A stretch of 64,000 nucleotides of DNA, taken from an uncultured Campylobacter sp. Lineage in GTDB: Bacteria > Campylobacterota > Campylobacteria > Campylobacterales > Campylobacteraceae. The position numbers and the translations under genes are program-made. The stretch is from contig NZ_CALKZP010000048.1 of assembly GCF_938002845.1 (NCBI RefSeq), positions 1 through 64,000 of the forward strand, given 5' to 3'. Below are positions 15,999-25,921 of this stretch, in pieces; position 1 is the first letter of the stretch, and the number at the start of each line of letters is the position of its first letter. The notes below the pieces were generated by a model. That model was given only the letters and a program-made list of their open reading frames with translations, did no database searches and was not told the origin of the DNA.

Positions 15999-16103
15999 AA
16001 ATCTGAAAAATCCTATGAAATTTTTATATCTATTTCAAATTTATCTAAAATTTTTGTATTGAAAATTTCCGACACTCTAAAAAATTTTCGAAATTCTATA
16101 TAT

Positions 16104-16124
16104 TTTTCCTTATTAAAAGGAAAT
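16104..16124. repeat. Palindromic 21-bp repeat, copy 2
   Basis: Identical to copy 1 over 21 bases. It ends 26 bases upstream of the -35 box of the rpsJ promoter and lies between the divergent ATPase gene and the ribosomal operon. Confidence 0.75.
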
Positions 16125-16149
16125 ATTTCCATAAAATTTGGCTATTTTC

Positions 16150-16178
16150 TTGACAAAACCGGAGCGCTTTTATATAAT
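16150..16178 (+). promoter_or_regulatory. Sigma70 promoter of the S10 operon (TTGACA-17-TATAAT)
   Basis: TTGACA at 16150-16155 and TATAAT at 16173-16178, separated by 17 bases; both hexamers are perfect. The region upstream is very AT-rich and may act as an UP element. The expected start of transcription is near 16185, leaving a leader of about 57 bases. Confidence 0.85.
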
Positions 16179-16203
16179 GTGCGTCTTTTGTTTGAAACAA
16201 AGG

Positions 16204-16218
16204 GTCGCGCGTTGCGAC
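16204..16218 (+). promoter_or_regulatory. Small hairpin in the S10 leader
   Basis: GTCGC-GCGTT-GCGAC lies between the promoter and the rpsJ ribosome site. It is too small to be a classical L4-binding leader, but it is the only structure in the leader. Confidence 0.4.
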
Positions 16219-16241
16219 AAGTTCTTTATTAAGGAAAAGTG

Positions 16242-16553
16242 ATGCAAAAAATTAGGTTAAAACTCAAGGCTTATGACCATCGAGTTTTAGATCGCACAGT
16301 TTCGGCTATCGTTGAAGCCGTAAAAAGAACAGGTGCGGACGTCAGAGGTCCCGTGCCGATGCCTACGAAGATTAAACGCTACACCGTTTTAAGATCTCCG
16401 CACGTAAATAAAGACTCCAGAGAGCAGTTTGAGATGAAAATTCACGCTCGTATGCTAGATATCGTAGCGGCTACGCCAGATACGGTTGATTCGCTAACTA
16501 AGCTTGATTTGGCTCCGGAAGTCAACGTCGAAGTTCATGCGATGGGCAAATAA
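16242..16553 (+). CDS. rpsJ: 30S ribosomal protein S10
   Basis: 103 residues from ATG 16242 ([17 protein letters not shown]), preceded by AAGGAAAAGTG; a GTG one codon earlier is not needed. S10 sits in the 30S head and also works in NusB-dependent antitermination. [20 protein letters not shown] is the conserved loop and neighbouring strand. First gene of the S10 operon behind the strong promoter at 16150. Length is standard. Confidence 0.98.
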   Translation: MQKIRLKLKAYDHRVLDRTVSAIVEAVKRTGADVRGPVPMPTKIKRYTVLRSPHVNKDSREQFEMKIHARMLDIVAATPDTVDSLTKLDLAPEVNVEVHAMGK

Positions 16554-16564
16554 GGGGTAAAACA

Positions 16565-17155
16565 ATGGAATATATCGTAGAAAAAATAGGTATGAGTATG
16601 ACGATCGACACGAGCAGCACGCCCGTGACGCTTCTGCGACTTATCAATACCAAAATTTGCGAAGTTTGCGATGAGAAATGCGATGAGAAAAAAGCTATCG
16701 TAGCCTACGCAGACGGCAAGGCATATAACAAAGCTATCGCCGGCATTCAAAAGAAATATAGTCTAAGCAAGGAATTTAATAAATTTGCGACTCTAAGCTT
16801 AAAAAATGCCGAGCTTGGCGATCAAAATTTAGATGTTTTGAGCGAAGCCAAGATCGTCAAAGTAAGCTTCAGATCAAAGGGAAAAGGCTATCAAGGAGTT
16901 ATTAAGCGCCATGGCTTTGCGGGCGGTCCTGCAGCGCACGGTAGCCGCTTTCACCGAAGACCAGGCTCGATCGGCAACTGCGAGTGGCCCGGTCGCGTTC
17001 AGCCTGGTATGAGGATGGCGGGACACACTGGAAACGAAACGATCACTGCCAAAAACGAAGTCGTGAGCTTCGACGCCGAGAACAAAATTTTAGTGCTTAA
17101 AGGCTCGGTTCCTGGATTTAACGGCGCAATGGGCAGAATAAGGATAGTAAAATGA
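16565..17155 (+). CDS. rplC: 50S ribosomal protein L3
   Basis: 196 residues. L3 helps form the peptidyl-transferase surroundings of the 50S subunit. The conserved loop [20 protein letters not shown] and the [13 protein letters not shown] segment (about residues 118-160) are clear. It starts [14 protein letters not shown] as expected for the genus. The stop overlaps the start of rplD by four bases (ATGA). Confidence 0.97.
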   Translation: MEYIVEKIGMSMTIDTSSTPVTLLRLINTKICEVCDEKCDEKKAIVAYADGKAYNKAIAGIQKKYSLSKEFNKFATLSLKNAELGDQNLDVLSEAKIVKVSFRSKGKGYQGVIKRHGFAGGPAAHGSRFHRRPGSIGNCEWPGRVQPGMRMAGHTGNETITAKNEVVSFDAENKILVLKGSVPGFNGAMGRIRIVK

Positions 17156-17766
17156 GTAAAGTAAGCGTGCTTAACGAAAAACTAGAAAAAGCAAGCGAAA
17201 TTGAAATTCCTGCGAAATTTTCGGAGGTCAATTCGCACAATCTATATTTGTACGTCAAATCTTACCTTGCTTCGCTTCGTGCAAATACGGCTAACGCTAA
17301 AACTCGCGCCGAGGTTAGCGGCGGCGGCAAAAAACCATGGCGACAAAAGGGTCGCGGCGGCGCACGTGCGGGCTCAACCAGAACTAACGTCTGGGTAGGC
17401 GGCGCGGTCGCATTCGGTCCGACTAACGAGCGAAATTACGAGCAGAAGGTCAATAAAAAGCAAAAACGCCTTGCGCTGGAATTTGCTATCAATGAGAAAG
17501 CAAACGAGAGTAAAATTTTTATCTTCGATGATTTGGAGCTAAAAAGCGGCAAAACTAAAGACGCGGCAAATTTTATTAAGAAATTAGGCGTTAGAGATGC
17601 GCTAATCGTTAAAAACGAGCTGGACGCGCAAACTCTTTTGGCCTATAGAAATCTTAAGAATTGCTATGTCATAGATGTAAGCGAGGTCAATGCTTACCTA
17701 ATCGCAGTTTACGGCTCAGTCGTATTCGAAAAAGCGGCATTTGAATCAATAGTGAAAGAGGACTAA
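17152..17766 (+). CDS. rplD: 50S ribosomal protein L4
   Basis: 204 residues. L4 lines the exit tunnel; in many bacteria it is also the autogenous regulator of the S10 operon. The conserved tunnel loop [18 protein letters not shown] (about residues 60-78) is intact. Overlaps rplC by four bases and is one base from rplW. Confidence 0.97.
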   Translation: MSKVSVLNEKLEKASEIEIPAKFSEVNSHNLYLYVKSYLASLRANTANAKTRAEVSGGGKKPWRQKGRGGARAGSTRTNVWVGGAVAFGPTNERNYEQKVNKKQKRLALEFAINEKANESKIFIFDDLELKSGKTKDAANFIKKLGVRDALIVKNELDAQTLLAYRNLKNCYVIDVSEVNAYLIAVYGSVVFEKAAFESIVKED

Positions 17767-17767
17767 A

Positions 17768-18049
17768 ATGGCAGATATAACAGATATCAAAACGATCCTT
17801 TATACGGAAAAATCTCTCGGTCTTCAAGAAAATGGCGTGGTCGTTATCCAAACTAGCCCGTCGGTTACGAAAAACGGACTAAAGAGCGTTTTGAAGAACT
17901 ATTTCGGGATTACTCCGCTAAAGATAAATTCTTTAAGACAGGACGGCAAATTAAAAAGATTTAAAGGCAGAACTGGCGTTAGAAACGATGTGAAAAAATT
18001 CTACGTCAAACTACCTGAGGGCGCAAGCTTAGAAAGCGTGGAGGCGTAA
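17768..18049 (+). CDS. rplW: 50S ribosomal protein L23
   Basis: 93 residues. L23 is at the tunnel exit and is the docking point for trigger factor and SRP. The start [16 protein letters not shown] and the [12 protein letters not shown] end strand are typical. Immediately follows rplD and precedes rplB. Confidence 0.96.
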   Translation: MADITDIKTILYTEKSLGLQENGVVVIQTSPSVTKNGLKSVLKNYFGITPLKINSLRQDGKLKRFKGRTGVRNDVKKFYVKLPEGASLESVEA

Positions 18050-18050
18050 A

Positions 18051-18881
18051 ATGGCGATTAAAACTTATAAACCGTATACTCCAAGTAGAAGATTTATGAC
18101 CGGTCTTAGTAGCGAGGATATCACTGCAAAAGCTAGCGTTAGAGGCTTGCTCGTTAAAATTCCTGCCGCAGCCGGAAGAAACAATAATGGTCGCATTACC
18201 AGCCGCCATAAACAAGCAGGAGCTGCTAAACTTTATAGAATTATCGATTTTAAGCGAAATAAATTCGGCGTTGCTGGCAAGGTCGAGGCGATCGAATACG
18301 ATCCGAATCGCAACTGCCGTATCGCATTGATCTCATACGCAGACGGTGAGAAGCGCTACATCATCAAGCCTAACGATCTTAAAGTGGGCGACATAGTAGC
18401 CGCTGCCGAGGGCGGATTAGATATTAAACCTGGTAACGCGATGAAGATGAAAAATATCCCTGTGGGAACTATCTTGCATAATATCGAGTTAAAACCGGGC
18501 AAAGGCGCTCAAATGGCGCGTAGCGCCGGAGGCTATGCTCAGCTTATGGGTAAAGAGGAAAAATACGTCATTTTACGTCTGCCTAGCGGCGAGATGAGAA
18601 GAGTGCTCGCAGAGTGCATGGCTAGTATCGGCGTAGTAGGTAACGAAGAGTGGGCAAACGTCGTCATCGGTAAAGCCGGACGTAATCGCCACAGAGGTAT
18701 CCGTCCTCAAACCAGAGGTTCTGCGATGAATCCAGTCGATCACCCACACGGCGGTGGCGAGGGTAAGAAAAACTCTGGCCGCCATCCGGTAACTCCGTGG
18801 GGTAAACCGACGAAGGGCTATAAAACTCGCCATAAAAAAGCGAGCGATAAGCTTATAATTTCAAGAAGGAAAGGAAAATAA
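18051..18881 (+). CDS. rplB: 50S ribosomal protein L2
   Basis: 276 residues. L2 binds 23S rRNA at the subunit interface and is needed for peptidyl transfer. The [14 protein letters not shown] start region, [18 protein letters not shown] and the C-terminal [10 protein letters not shown] (about residues 228-237, with the essential His) are visible. Tightly spaced in the operon. Confidence 0.98.
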   Translation: MAIKTYKPYTPSRRFMTGLSSEDITAKASVRGLLVKIPAAAGRNNNGRITSRHKQAGAAKLYRIIDFKRNKFGVAGKVEAIEYDPNRNCRIALISYADGEKRYIIKPNDLKVGDIVAAAEGGLDIKPGNAMKMKNIPVGTILHNIELKPGKGAQMARSAGGYAQLMGKEEKYVILRLPSGEMRRVLAECMASIGVVGNEEWANVVIGKAGRNRHRGIRPQTRGSAMNPVDHPHGGGEGKKNSGRHPVTPWGKPTKGYKTRHKKASDKLIISRRKGK

Positions 18882-18883
18882 AA

Positions 18884-19165
18884 ATGGCTAGATCGCTAAA
18901 AAAAGGTCCTTTCGTAGATGATCACGTAATGAAAAAAGTCGTTGCGGCAAAGAAAGCCAGCGATAACAAACCGATCAAGACTTGGTCGAGACGAAGCACG
19001 ATCGTGCCTGAGATGATCGGACTTACGTTTAACGTTCATAACGGAAAGAATTTTATCCCGGTTTACGTCACCGAGCATCATATCGGTTATAAATTAGGCG
19101 AGTTCGCTCCTACGCGCACTTTCAAGGGCCACAAAGGCTCCGTGCAGAAAAAGATCGGCAAGTAA
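18884..19165 (+). CDS. rpsS: 30S ribosomal protein S19
   Basis: 93 residues. S19 sits in the 30S head near the A-site t[21 protein letters not shown] and [16 protein letters not shown] are family signatures. Starts two bases after rplB. Confidence 0.98.
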   Translation: MARSLKKGPFVDDHVMKKVVAAKKASDNKPIKTWSRRSTIVPEMIGLTFNVHNGKNFIPVYVTEHHIGYKLGEFAPTRTFKGHKGSVQKKIGK

Positions 19166-19174
19166 GGATAGAAT

Positions 19175-19507
19175 ATGAGTAAATCAACTATTAAATTTGT
19201 TCGCCTTTCGCCGACAAAAGCAAGACTTATCGCAAAACAAATTCAAGGCATGAATGCGGAATTTGCCCTTGCTACCTTGGAATTTACGCCTAATCGCGGC
19301 GCGAAATATATCGCTACGGCGATTTCAAGTGCGGTCGCAAACGGCGGCTTTGAGCCTGAAGAGGTCGTAGTTACGAGCTGCCGAGTGGATGCGGGTCCTG
19401 TGCTTAAAAGATTTCGTCCGCGCGCCAGAGGTACGGCTAGCCGTATCCGCAAGCCTACTTCGCACATCATCGTCGAAGTAGCAAAACCAAGTAAGAAGGA
19501 AGCGTAA
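19175..19507 (+). CDS. rplV: 50S ribosomal protein L22
   Basis: 110 residues. L22 contributes the second constriction loop of the exit tunnel. [17 protein letters not shown] opens it and [19 protein letters not shown] is the tunnel hairpin (about residues 84-103). The macrolide-relevant loop shows no obvious insertion. Confidence 0.97.
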   Translation: MSKSTIKFVRLSPTKARLIAKQIQGMNAEFALATLEFTPNRGAKYIATAISSAVANGGFEPEEVVVTSCRVDAGPVLKRFRPRARGTASRIRKPTSHIIVEVAKPSKKEA

Positions 19508-20203
19508 ATGGGACAGAAAGTAAATCCGATCGGTTTAAGATTAGGAATTAATCGAAATTGGGAGTCTAGATGGTTTCCTTCCAAAGCGACGCTCTCCGAG
19601 AGTATCGGCGAGGATTACAAGATCCGCAAATTTTTAAAAGCTAAGCTTTATTATGCGGGAATTAGTCAAATTTTGATCGAAAGAACGGCTAAGAAAATTC
19701 GCGTAACGATCGTAGCCGCAAGACCGGGCATCATCATCGGCAAAAAAGGCGGCGAGGTTGAAAATTTAAGAAGCGAAGTCGTTAAGCTAGTCAATAAAGA
19801 CATAGCCATCAATATCAAAGAGGAGCGCAAAGTAGGCTCGAACGCGCTTTTGGCTGCGGAAAACGTAGCTATGCAGTTAGAGCGCCGCGTTGCATTCCGC
19901 CGCGCTATGAAAAAGGTCATCCAAGGCGCTCAAAAAGCAGGTGCAAAGGGAATTAAAATTTGCGTCGCAGGTCGCTTAGGCGGCGCCGAGATGGCTAGAA
20001 CCGAATGGTATTTGGAGGGACGCGTTCCGCTTCATACTCTAAGGGCTAGGATCGATTACGGCTTTGCCGAAGCGCATACGACTTACGGTAATATCGGCAT
20101 TAAGGTTTGGATCTTTAAGGGTGAAATTTTACAAAAAGGCATCCAGGCTGAAAAGACCGATGATGCGCCTAAAAAAACACGCAGACCAAGAAGAGGTAAA
20201 TAG
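19508..20203 (+). CDS. rpsC: 30S ribosomal protein S3
   Basis: 231 residues. S3 forms part of the mRNA entry channel. [20 protein letters not shown], the KH-domain motif [19 protein letters not shown] stretch ([18 protein letters not shown]) and [17 protein letters not shown] are clear. A Lys/Arg-rich tail ends it. It starts immediately after the rplV stop. Confidence 0.98.
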   Translation: MGQKVNPIGLRLGINRNWESRWFPSKATLSESIGEDYKIRKFLKAKLYYAGISQILIERTAKKIRVTIVAARPGIIIGKKGGEVENLRSEVVKLVNKDIAINIKEERKVGSNALLAAENVAMQLERRVAFRRAMKKVIQGAQKAGAKGIKICVAGRLGGAEMARTEWYLEGRVPLHTLRARIDYGFAEAHTTYGNIGIKVWIFKGEILQKGIQAEKTDDAPKKTRRPRRGK

Positions 20204-20205
20204 TT

Positions 20206-20631
20206 ATGTTGATGCCAAAAAGAACAAAATACCGCAAGATGATGAAAGGTCGCAATCGCGGCTATGCGACGAGAGGAAATTCCTTGACGTTCGGCGATTT
20301 CGGTATCAAAGCGGTAGAGGCGGGTAGGGTAAATTCTCGCCAGATCGAAGCGGCTCGTGTCGCGATGACGCGCTTCGTGAATCGTCAAGCTAAAATTTGG
20401 ATTAAGGTATTCCCAGATAAACCGCTTACCAAAAAGCCTCTACAAACTCGTATGGGTAAAGGTAAGAGCGGCGTAGAAGAGTGGGTAATGAATATAAAAC
20501 CGGGCAGGATCATTTTCGAGATGACCGGCGTTAGCGAAGAGGTTGCTAAAGAGGCGCTTATGCTTTCGATTCATAAACTACCTTTTAAAACGAAAATCGT
20601 AAGTAGGGAAAGCGAAAATGAAATATACTGA
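20206..20631 (+). CDS. rplP: 50S ribosomal protein L16
   Basis: 141 residues. L16 helps position A-site tRNA. It begins [19 protein letters not shown] and contains [19 protein letters not shown] and [12 protein letters not shown] (the loop with the Arg/Met region). The end overlaps the start of rpmC by 14 bases. Confidence 0.98.
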   Translation: MLMPKRTKYRKMMKGRNRGYATRGNSLTFGDFGIKAVEAGRVNSRQIEAARVAMTRFVNRQAKIWIKVFPDKPLTKKPLQTRMGKGKSGVEEWVMNIKPGRIIFEMTGVSEEVAKEALMLSIHKLPFKTKIVSRESENEIY

Positions 20632-20800
20632 TTTGAAAGATAAAGATTTAGCTGAGCTAAATTCTATGTTGAAACAAAGTAAGTTGCTTTTATTTACGGC
20701 TAGACAAAAGCTAAAAACTATGCAGCTAAGCAATCCTAACGAGATTCGCGCTATCAAAAAAGATATCGCTAGAATCAACACCGCTATTAAAGCTAAATAA
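20618..20800 (+). CDS. rpmC: 50S ribosomal protein L29
   Basis: 60 residues. A helical hairpin protein near the tunnel exit ([20 protein letters not shown] ... [20 protein letters not shown]). Starts inside the end of rplP, so translation is probably coupled. Confidence 0.96.
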   Translation: MKYTDLKDKDLAELNSMLKQSKLLLFTARQKLKTMQLSNPNEIRAIKKDIARINTAIKAK

Positions 20801-20809
20801 GGATAGGTT

Positions 20810-21061
20810 ATGGCATTTAAAAGAGAAATTCAAGGCGTAGTCGTAAAGAAGGCGGGCGATAAAACAGCTACCGTTTTGGTAGAGCGAAGGGTTATGCACC
20901 CTAGATATAGAAAGATCGTAAAAAGATTTAAAAAATATCTGATCCACGATGAGAACAACGTCGTAAAGATCGGCGATACCATATCTGCGATCGAGTGCAG
21001 ACCGCTAAGCGCTAGAAAATCGTTTCGCTTAAAAGCGGTTTTGAAAACAGGAGTTGAATAA
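20810..21061 (+). CDS. rpsQ: 30S ribosomal protein S17
   Basis: 83 residues. OB-fold primary 16S-binding protein. [20 protein letters not shown] and [20 protein letters not shown] are diagnostic. The stop shares a base with the rplN start (TAATG). Confidence 0.97.
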   Translation: MAFKREIQGVVVKKAGDKTATVLVERRVMHPRYRKIVKRFKKYLIHDENNVVKIGDTISAIECRPLSARKSFRLKAVLKTGVE

Positions 21062-21429
21062 TGATACAGAGTTTTACCAGACTTGCGGTAGCTGATAATA
21101 GCGGCGCAAAAGAACTTATGTGTATTAAAGTTTTGGGCGGCAGCAAAAGAAGATACGCCACAATCGGCGATATTATCGTTTGCTCTGTAAAAAAAGCGCT
21201 CCCTAACGGCAAGATTAAGCGCGGTCAAGTAGTAAAAGCCGTAGTCGTTCGTACGACTAAAGAGTTGCACAGAGGCAACGGCTCGCTAATTAGATTCGAT
21301 GAGAACGCAGCCGTTATTTTGGATTCAAAAAAAGAGCCGATCGGCACTCGTATTTTCGGTCCTATCGGTAGAGAGGTCAGATACGGCGGTTTTATGAAGA
21401 TCGTTTCGCTGGCTCCGGAGGTTTTATAA
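21061..21429 (+). CDS. rplN: 50S ribosomal protein L14
   Basis: 122 residues. L14 lies at the subunit interface and forms bridges to 16S r[23 protein letters not shown] and [13 protein letters not shown] are highly conserved. Overlaps both neighbours by one base. Confidence 0.98.
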   Translation: MIQSFTRLAVADNSGAKELMCIKVLGGSKRRYATIGDIIVCSVKKALPNGKIKRGQVVKAVVVRTTKELHRGNGSLIRFDENAAVILDSKKEPIGTRIFGPIGREVRYGGFMKIVSLAPEVL

Positions 21430-21662
21430 TGGCAGTAAAATTTAAGATTAAAAAAGGCGATCAAGTAAAGATCATCGCAGGTGACGATAAGGGCAAAACA
21501 GGCACCGTCAAGGCAGTGTTTCCTAAAAAGGCTCAAGTTATCGTCGAGGGTTGTAAAATGGCTAAAAAGGCTATCAAACCAACCGAGCAAAATCCGCAAG
21601 GCGGCTTTACGAGCAAAGAGATGCCTATGGATATTTCAAACGTTGCGTTGGTAGAGGGTTGA
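21429..21662 (+). CDS. rplX: 50S ribosomal protein L24
   Basis: 77 residues. Assembly initiator of the 50S with a KOW motif ([20 protein letters not shown], about residues 8-27). The following loop [20 protein letters not shown] is typical. At 77 residues it is a short form, as usual in this group. Confidence 0.97.
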   Translation: MAVKFKIKKGDQVKIIAGDDKGKTGTVKAVFPKKAQVIVEGCKMAKKAIKPTEQNPQGGFTSKEMPMDISNVALVEG

Positions 21663-21664
21663 TT

Positions 21665-22210
21665 ATGAGCAGACTAAAAGATAAATATGTAAATTCCATC
21701 AGAGCTGCTTTGCAGAAAGAATTTGATATAAAAAATCCTATGCTTATCCCGGCGCTTGAAAAGATCGTTATCAGCGTAGGAACTGGCGAATCGAGCAAAG
21801 ATCAAAAGGTGCTTCAAAATATGGCCGATACTATCTCGCTGATCGCAGGCCAAAAAGCGCTTATCGTTAATGCAAAAAAATCGGTCGCCGGCTTTAAAGT
21901 ACGCGAAGGTTTTCCAGTAGGCATAATGGTTACGTTACGAAAAGAGCAGATGTTTGCCTTCCTAGACAAACTGATCTCTATCGCGCTTCCTAGGGTTAAG
22001 GATTTCCGAGGACTACCTAGAGCGGGCTTTGACGGACGCGGCAATTACAACTTCGGCTTGCAAGAGCAGCTGATGTTCCCTGAGGTCGAATACGATCAAA
22101 TTTTAAGAACTCACGGTATGAATATAACCGTCGTAACGACTACAAATAACGATAAAGAGGCATTTAAATTGCTAGAGTTATTCGGCATGCCTTTTGCAAA
22201 AGGAAAATGA
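21665..22210 (+). CDS. rplE: 50S ribosomal protein L5
   Basis: 181 residues from ATG 21665 ([20 protein letters not shown]); in-frame upstream codons are inside the rplX end. L5 binds 5S rRNA in the central protuberance. [20 protein letters not shown] and [20 protein letters not shown] are diagnostic. Confidence 0.97.
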   Translation: MSRLKDKYVNSIRAALQKEFDIKNPMLIPALEKIVISVGTGESSKDQKVLQNMADTISLIAGQKALIVNAKKSVAGFKVREGFPVGIMVTLRKEQMFAFLDKLISIALPRVKDFRGLPRAGFDGRGNYNFGLQEQLMFPEVEYDQILRTHGMNITVVTTTNNDKEAFKLLELFGMPFAKGK

Positions 22211-22211
22211 T

Positions 22212-22397
22212 ATGGCAAAAAAATCAATGGTAGCCAAGGCGAAACGCCCCGCTAAATTTAGCACTCGCGCATATACCAGATGTCAAATTTGCGGTCGTCC
22301 GCACTCCGTTTATAAGGATTTTGGAATTTGTCGCGTTTGCCTTCGCAAGATGGCAAATGAGGGCTTGATCCCGGGTCTAAAAAAAGCAAGCTGGTAA
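22212..22397 (+). CDS. rpsN: 30S ribosomal protein S14 type Z
   Basis: 61 residues from ATG 22212, after AAAGGAAAATGAT. Short zinc-binding S14: [20 protein letters not shown] gives the CxxC...CxxC knuckle. Residues 1-20 are Lys-rich. Sits between rplE and rpsH as in other spc operons. Confidence 0.97.
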   Translation: MAKKSMVAKAKRPAKFSTRAYTRCQICGRPHSVYKDFGICRVCLRKMANEGLIPGLKKASW

Positions 22398-22406
22398 GGA
22401 GAAGAG

Positions 22407-22802
22407 ATGATTAACGATCTTATTTCAGATGGACTAACTCGCATCAGAAATGCTGCGATGCGAAGGCTAGATACGACTAAGCTTTTTCACTCAAACGTAG
22501 TCGAGGCTATGCTTAAAATTTTAGCCGAGAAGGGCTATATCGAGAGCTACAACGTAGTAGAGGAAAACAATAAAAAGATCATCAACGTGGTGCTTAAATA
22601 CGACGAAAAGGGTAGGAGCGTGATAAACGAAGTTAAAAGAATTTCAACTCCGGGTCGCCGCGTATATCAGGGCAAAGACGAGATCAAGCGCTTCAAGAAC
22701 GGCTATGGAACCGTCGTCGTTAGCACAAGCAAAGGCGTTATGAGCGGTATCGACGCGCACAAAGCGGGCGTCGGCGGCGAAGTGCTTTGCACGATCTGGT
22801 AA
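22407..22802 (+). CDS. rpsH: 30S ribosomal protein S8
   Basis: 131 residues. Primary 16S binder of the platform; in E. coli it represses the spc operon. [20 protein letters not shown] opens and GGEVLCTIW closes the protein, both conserved. A 77-base gap with a hairpin separates it from rplF, the longest gap in the operon. Confidence 0.97.
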   Translation: MINDLISDGLTRIRNAAMRRLDTTKLFHSNVVEAMLKILAEKGYIESYNVVEENNKKIINVVLKYDEKGRSVINEVKRISTPGRRVYQGKDEIKRFKNGYGTVVVSTSKGVMSGIDAHKAGVGGEVLCTIW

Positions 22803-22807
22803 GAAGT

Positions 22808-22853
22808 TTCTACTTTTTATGGCATTGTGGTATCCATTCGTAAAAGTAGACAT
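22808..22853 (+). promoter_or_regulatory. Imperfect hairpin between rpsH and rplF
   Basis: TCTACTTTT..ATGG (22808 onward) pairs with CCAT....AAAAGTAGA (ending about 22853). No T tract follows. It may be an attenuator, a processing site or a protein-binding site; this is inference. Confidence 0.35.
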
Positions 22854-22879
22854 ACCCTAGACAAATAAAAAGGAAAATT

Positions 22880-23416
22880 ATGTCAAGAATTGGTAAAAAA
22901 CCGATCTCTATTCCAAACGGCTTAGAGGTCAAAATCGACGGCTCGTCGTTAAAATTTAAAAAATCAAATAACGAAAAAGAGCTTGATTTAAAAGGTCATG
23001 TCGATGTAAAAATCGAAGACGGAAAGATAGAATTCTCACCTAAGGGCGAGGATAGACAGAGCAGGGCGTATTGGGGAACATACCGCGCTTTAGCTAACAA
23101 TATCGTTCTCGGTCTTACAGAGGGCTTTTCAAAGCAGCTTGAAATCAACGGCGTCGGCTATAGAGCTGCGATGAAGGGCAAGGTGCTTGAGCTAAATTTA
23201 GGTTTTTCGCATCCGATAAATTTTGAATCTCCAAAGGGGATTGAAATTTCCGTAGATAAAAACGTCGTAACCATCAAAGGCGACGACAAGCAGCAAGTAG
23301 GTCAAGTAGCAGCCGAGATCAGAGGATTCAGACCGCCTGAGCCGTATAAGGGTAAAGGCATCAAGTATCTTGAAGAGCATATCATCCGCAAAGCCGGAAA
23401 AACAGCTAAGAAATAA
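22880..23416 (+). CDS. rplF: 50S ribosomal protein L6
   Basis: 178 residues. Located near the factor-binding site of the 50[33 protein letters not shown] and the C-terminal [13 protein letters not shown] are family signatures. Preceded by AAAAAGGAAAATT. Confidence 0.97.
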   Translation: MSRIGKKPISIPNGLEVKIDGSSLKFKKSNNEKELDLKGHVDVKIEDGKIEFSPKGEDRQSRAYWGTYRALANNIVLGLTEGFSKQLEINGVGYRAAMKGKVLELNLGFSHPINFESPKGIEISVDKNVVTIKGDDKQQVGQVAAEIRGFRPPEPYKGKGIKYLEEHIIRKAGKTAKK

Positions 23417-23426
23417 GGGTTGAGAA

Positions 23427-23783
23427 ATGACACAGAACGTATTAAAAAGAAAGATCTCTTTACGAATCAAGAGAAAAAGAAGAATTCGCGCTAAAATTTC
23501 AGGCGTCGCATCTTGCCCTAGAATTTCTATTTTCAAATCCAATAGGACAGTTTACGCTCAGGCTATCGACGACGCGGCGAGCGCGACTTTGTGTGCCAGC
23601 AGCGGTAAGGTTTTAAATTTAAAGGCAAACAAAGAGGGTGCGGCTAGCTTAGCTAAAGATTTAGCCTCCAAGCTAAAAGATAAAGGCATTTCTGAAGCGA
23701 TTTTCGATCGCAATGGCTATTTGTATCACGGCGTAATCGCAAGCTTTGCCGAGTCGCTACGCCAAAACGGCATCAAACTATAA
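23427..23783 (+). CDS. rplR: 50S ribosomal protein L18
   Basis: 118 residues. 5S rRNA-binding protein. The basic start [20 protein letters not shown] and the [20 protein letters not shown] end are typical. Ten bases after rplF. Confidence 0.97.
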   Translation: MTQNVLKRKISLRIKRKRRIRAKISGVASCPRISIFKSNRTVYAQAIDDAASATLCASSGKVLNLKANKEGAASLAKDLASKLKDKGISEAIFDRNGYLYHGVIASFAESLRQNGIKL

Positions 23784-23798
23784 CCCAAAGGAATGATT

Positions 23799-24242
23799 GT
23801 GGAAAAGTATAATAGAGAAGAATTCGAAGAGGTAATCGTCAATATCGGTAGGGTTACGAAGGTCGTTAAAGGCGGTAGAAGGTTTAGGTTTACGGCTCTT
23901 ATCGTAGTAGGCAATAGAAATGGCTTGGTAGGCTTTGGCTTTGGTAAGTCCAAAGAGGTTCCCGATGCGATTAAAAAAGCGGTAGACGATGCGTTTAAAA
24001 ATATTATCAAGGTAAATTTAAATGGTTCTACCATCACTCACGATATTGAAGTTAAATACAATGCGAGCAAAATTTTACTTAAGCCAGCGAGCGAAGGTAC
24101 TGGCGTTATCGCAGGCGGTTCAGTCCGCCCGGTTTTAGAGCTTGCGGGTGTTAAAGATATCCTCACCAAATCGCTAGGTTCAAACAACTCCTCAAATGTC
24201 GTAAGAGCTACGATGAAAGCTCTTAGTATGTTAAAACACTAA
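23799..24242 (+). CDS. rpsE: 30S ribosomal protein S5
   Basis: 147 residues from a GTG at 23799 ([20 protein letters not shown]). An in-frame ATG two codons upstream directly abuts the AAAGGA site, which leaves no spacing, so the GTG is the better start and agrees with the family's N-terminus. S5 works in decoding fidelity and mRNA helicase activity. [20 protein letters not shown] and [18 protein letters not shown] are diagnostic. Confidence 0.96.
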   Translation: MEKYNREEFEEVIVNIGRVTKVVKGGRRFRFTALIVVGNRNGLVGFGFGKSKEVPDAIKKAVDDAFKNIIKVNLNGSTITHDIEVKYNASKILLKPASEGTGVIAGGSVRPVLELAGVKDILTKSLGSNNSSNVVRATMKALSMLKH

Positions 24243-24254
24243 CAAGGATAAAAG

Positions 24255-24656
24255 ATGGGATTAGAAAATCTTAAAAAAGCCCCAGGCTCGACTCACGCTA
24301 CTAAGCGCTTGGGTCGTGGTCAAGGAAGTGGCCTAGGTAAAACTGCGGGTCGCGGCGGTAAGGGCCAGACTGCGCGTACCGGCTCTCATGAAAAAAGAGG
24401 CTTCGAGGGCGGTCAGCAGCCGATTCAACGAAGGCTTCCGAAGGTAGGTTTTACTTCTAAATTTGAAAAGCCTTACGTGATCAATGTCGATAAAATCGAA
24501 GCTATCAAAGATCTTAGTGAGATTACGATCGAAAGCATCAAATCCGTTCATAAAATTTCAAATTCCGTTAAAAAGATCAAGCTGATCGGCGTAGGCGCAA
24601 AAGCGCTCGCTAGCAAGATCAAAGACGAGAATGTAAAGTCTAGCGGACAAAAATAA
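24255..24656 (+). CDS. rplO: 50S ribosomal protein L15
   Basis: 133 residues. A late 23S rRNA binder with the glycine-rich N-terminal tail [20 protein letters not shown] and the [15 protein letters not shown] motif. Shares one base with the secY start. Confidence 0.97.
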   Translation: MGLENLKKAPGSTHATKRLGRGQGSGLGKTAGRGGKGQTARTGSHEKRGFEGGQQPIQRRLPKVGFTSKFEKPYVINVDKIEAIKDLSEITIESIKSVHKISNSVKKIKLIGVGAKALASKIKDENVKSSGQK

Positions 24657-25921
24657 TGAATAAATCGCTACGCAACAAAATTCTCATTACTTTGGGCTTT
24701 CTTTTTGCCTATAGGTTGCTAGCTTACGTGCCGGTTCCGGGAGTGGACGTTGAGGTTATAAAGCAATTTTTTCAAAACAATAGCAACAACGCTTTTGGAA
24801 TGTTTAATATGTTTAGCGGTAACGCGGCGGAGCGATTCAGCGTTATCTCGCTAGGCATTATGCCTTATATTACCGCTTCGATCATTATGGAGCTGCTTGC
24901 CGCAACCTTTCCAAATTTAGGCAAACTCAAAAAAGAGCGCGACGGTATGCAGAAATATATGCAGATCATCCGATATGCTACAATCGCAATCGCTATGGTT
25001 CAATCCATCGGCGTTAGCATTGGCTTACAGGGCATCCACGGACAGACCGGAGCGCCTGCGATAATGGCCGAAAATACCAACGAGTTTGTTTTTATCTCGT
25101 GCATTTCGATGCTAGCAGGCACCATGCTTTTGATGTGGATCGGCGAGCAGATTACGCAACGCGGCGTTGGTAACGGCACCAGCCTTATTATCTTTGCGGG
25201 TATCGTAAGCGCCATCCCTAGAGCGATCGGAAGTACCGTAAATTTAGTAAATACCGGCGAAATGAACGTTTTAAAGCTAATTGCGATCGTGCTAATTATC
25301 CTGGCTACTATCGGAGCAATTTTATATGTGGAGCTAGGTGAACGTAGAATTCCGGTATCGTTTTCGCGCAAGGTATTGATGGCGAATCAAAACAAGCGCA
25401 TTATGAATTACGTGCCGATCAAGCTAAATTTAAGTGGCGTCATTCCGCCTATTTTTGCAAGCGCGATTTTGATGTTTCCGACTACAATTTTACAGGCAAG
25501 CACCAATCCGATCATCCAAAAGATCCACGATTTCCTAAGCCCTAGCAATTACTTCTTTAACTTTTTGACCTTTGTGTTGGTTATATTTTTTGCGTATTTT
25601 TATGCGTCAATTGCTTTTAATTCCAAGGATATTAGCGAAAATCTAAAGAAGCAGGGCGGATTTATCCCGGGCATTCGTCCGGGCGAGGGAACGGCGAGCT
25701 TTTTAAACGAAGTTGCTAGCCGTCTTACATTTTGGGGCTCGATCTATCTCGGGCTAGTAACCGTCATCCCGTGGCTGCTCGTTAAATTTATGGGTGTGCC
25801 GTTTTATTTCGGCGGTACCAGCGTGCTGATCGTCGTCTCCGTCGCTCTTGATACGATGAGGCGCATCGAAGCGCAGATCTATATGAACAAATATCAGACC
25901 CTAAGTGCGGTCGGGCTATAA
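24656..25921 (+). CDS. secY: Preprotein translocase subunit SecY
   Basis: 421 residues with ten predicted membrane helices; the channel of the Sec translocon in the inner membrane. LLAYVPVPGVD near the start, the SLGIMPYITASIIMELL plug and helix 2 region, RGVGNGTSLIIF, and the cytoplasmic GFIPGIRPGEGT loop are conserved. Overlaps rplO by one base and abuts map, so it is co-expressed with ribosomal proteins. Confidence 0.98.
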   Translation: MNKSLRNKILITLGFLFAYRLLAYVPVPGVDVEVIKQFFQNNSNNAFGMFNMFSGNAAERFSVISLGIMPYITASIIMELLAATFPNLGKLKKERDGMQKYMQIIRYATIAIAMVQSIGVSIGLQGIHGQTGAPAIMAENTNEFVFISCISMLAGTMLLMWIGEQITQRGVGNGTSLIIFAGIVSAIPRAIGSTVNLVNTGEMNVLKLIAIVLIILATIGAILYVELGERRIPVSFSRKVLMANQNKRIMNYVPIKLNLSGVIPPIFASAILMFPTTILQASTNPIIQKIHDFLSPSNYFFNFLTFVLVIFFAYFYASIAFNSKDISENLKKQGGFIPGIRPGEGTASFLNEVASRLTFWGSIYLGLVTVIPWLLVKFMGVPFYFGGTSVLIVVSVALDTMRRIEAQIYMNKYQTLSAVGL

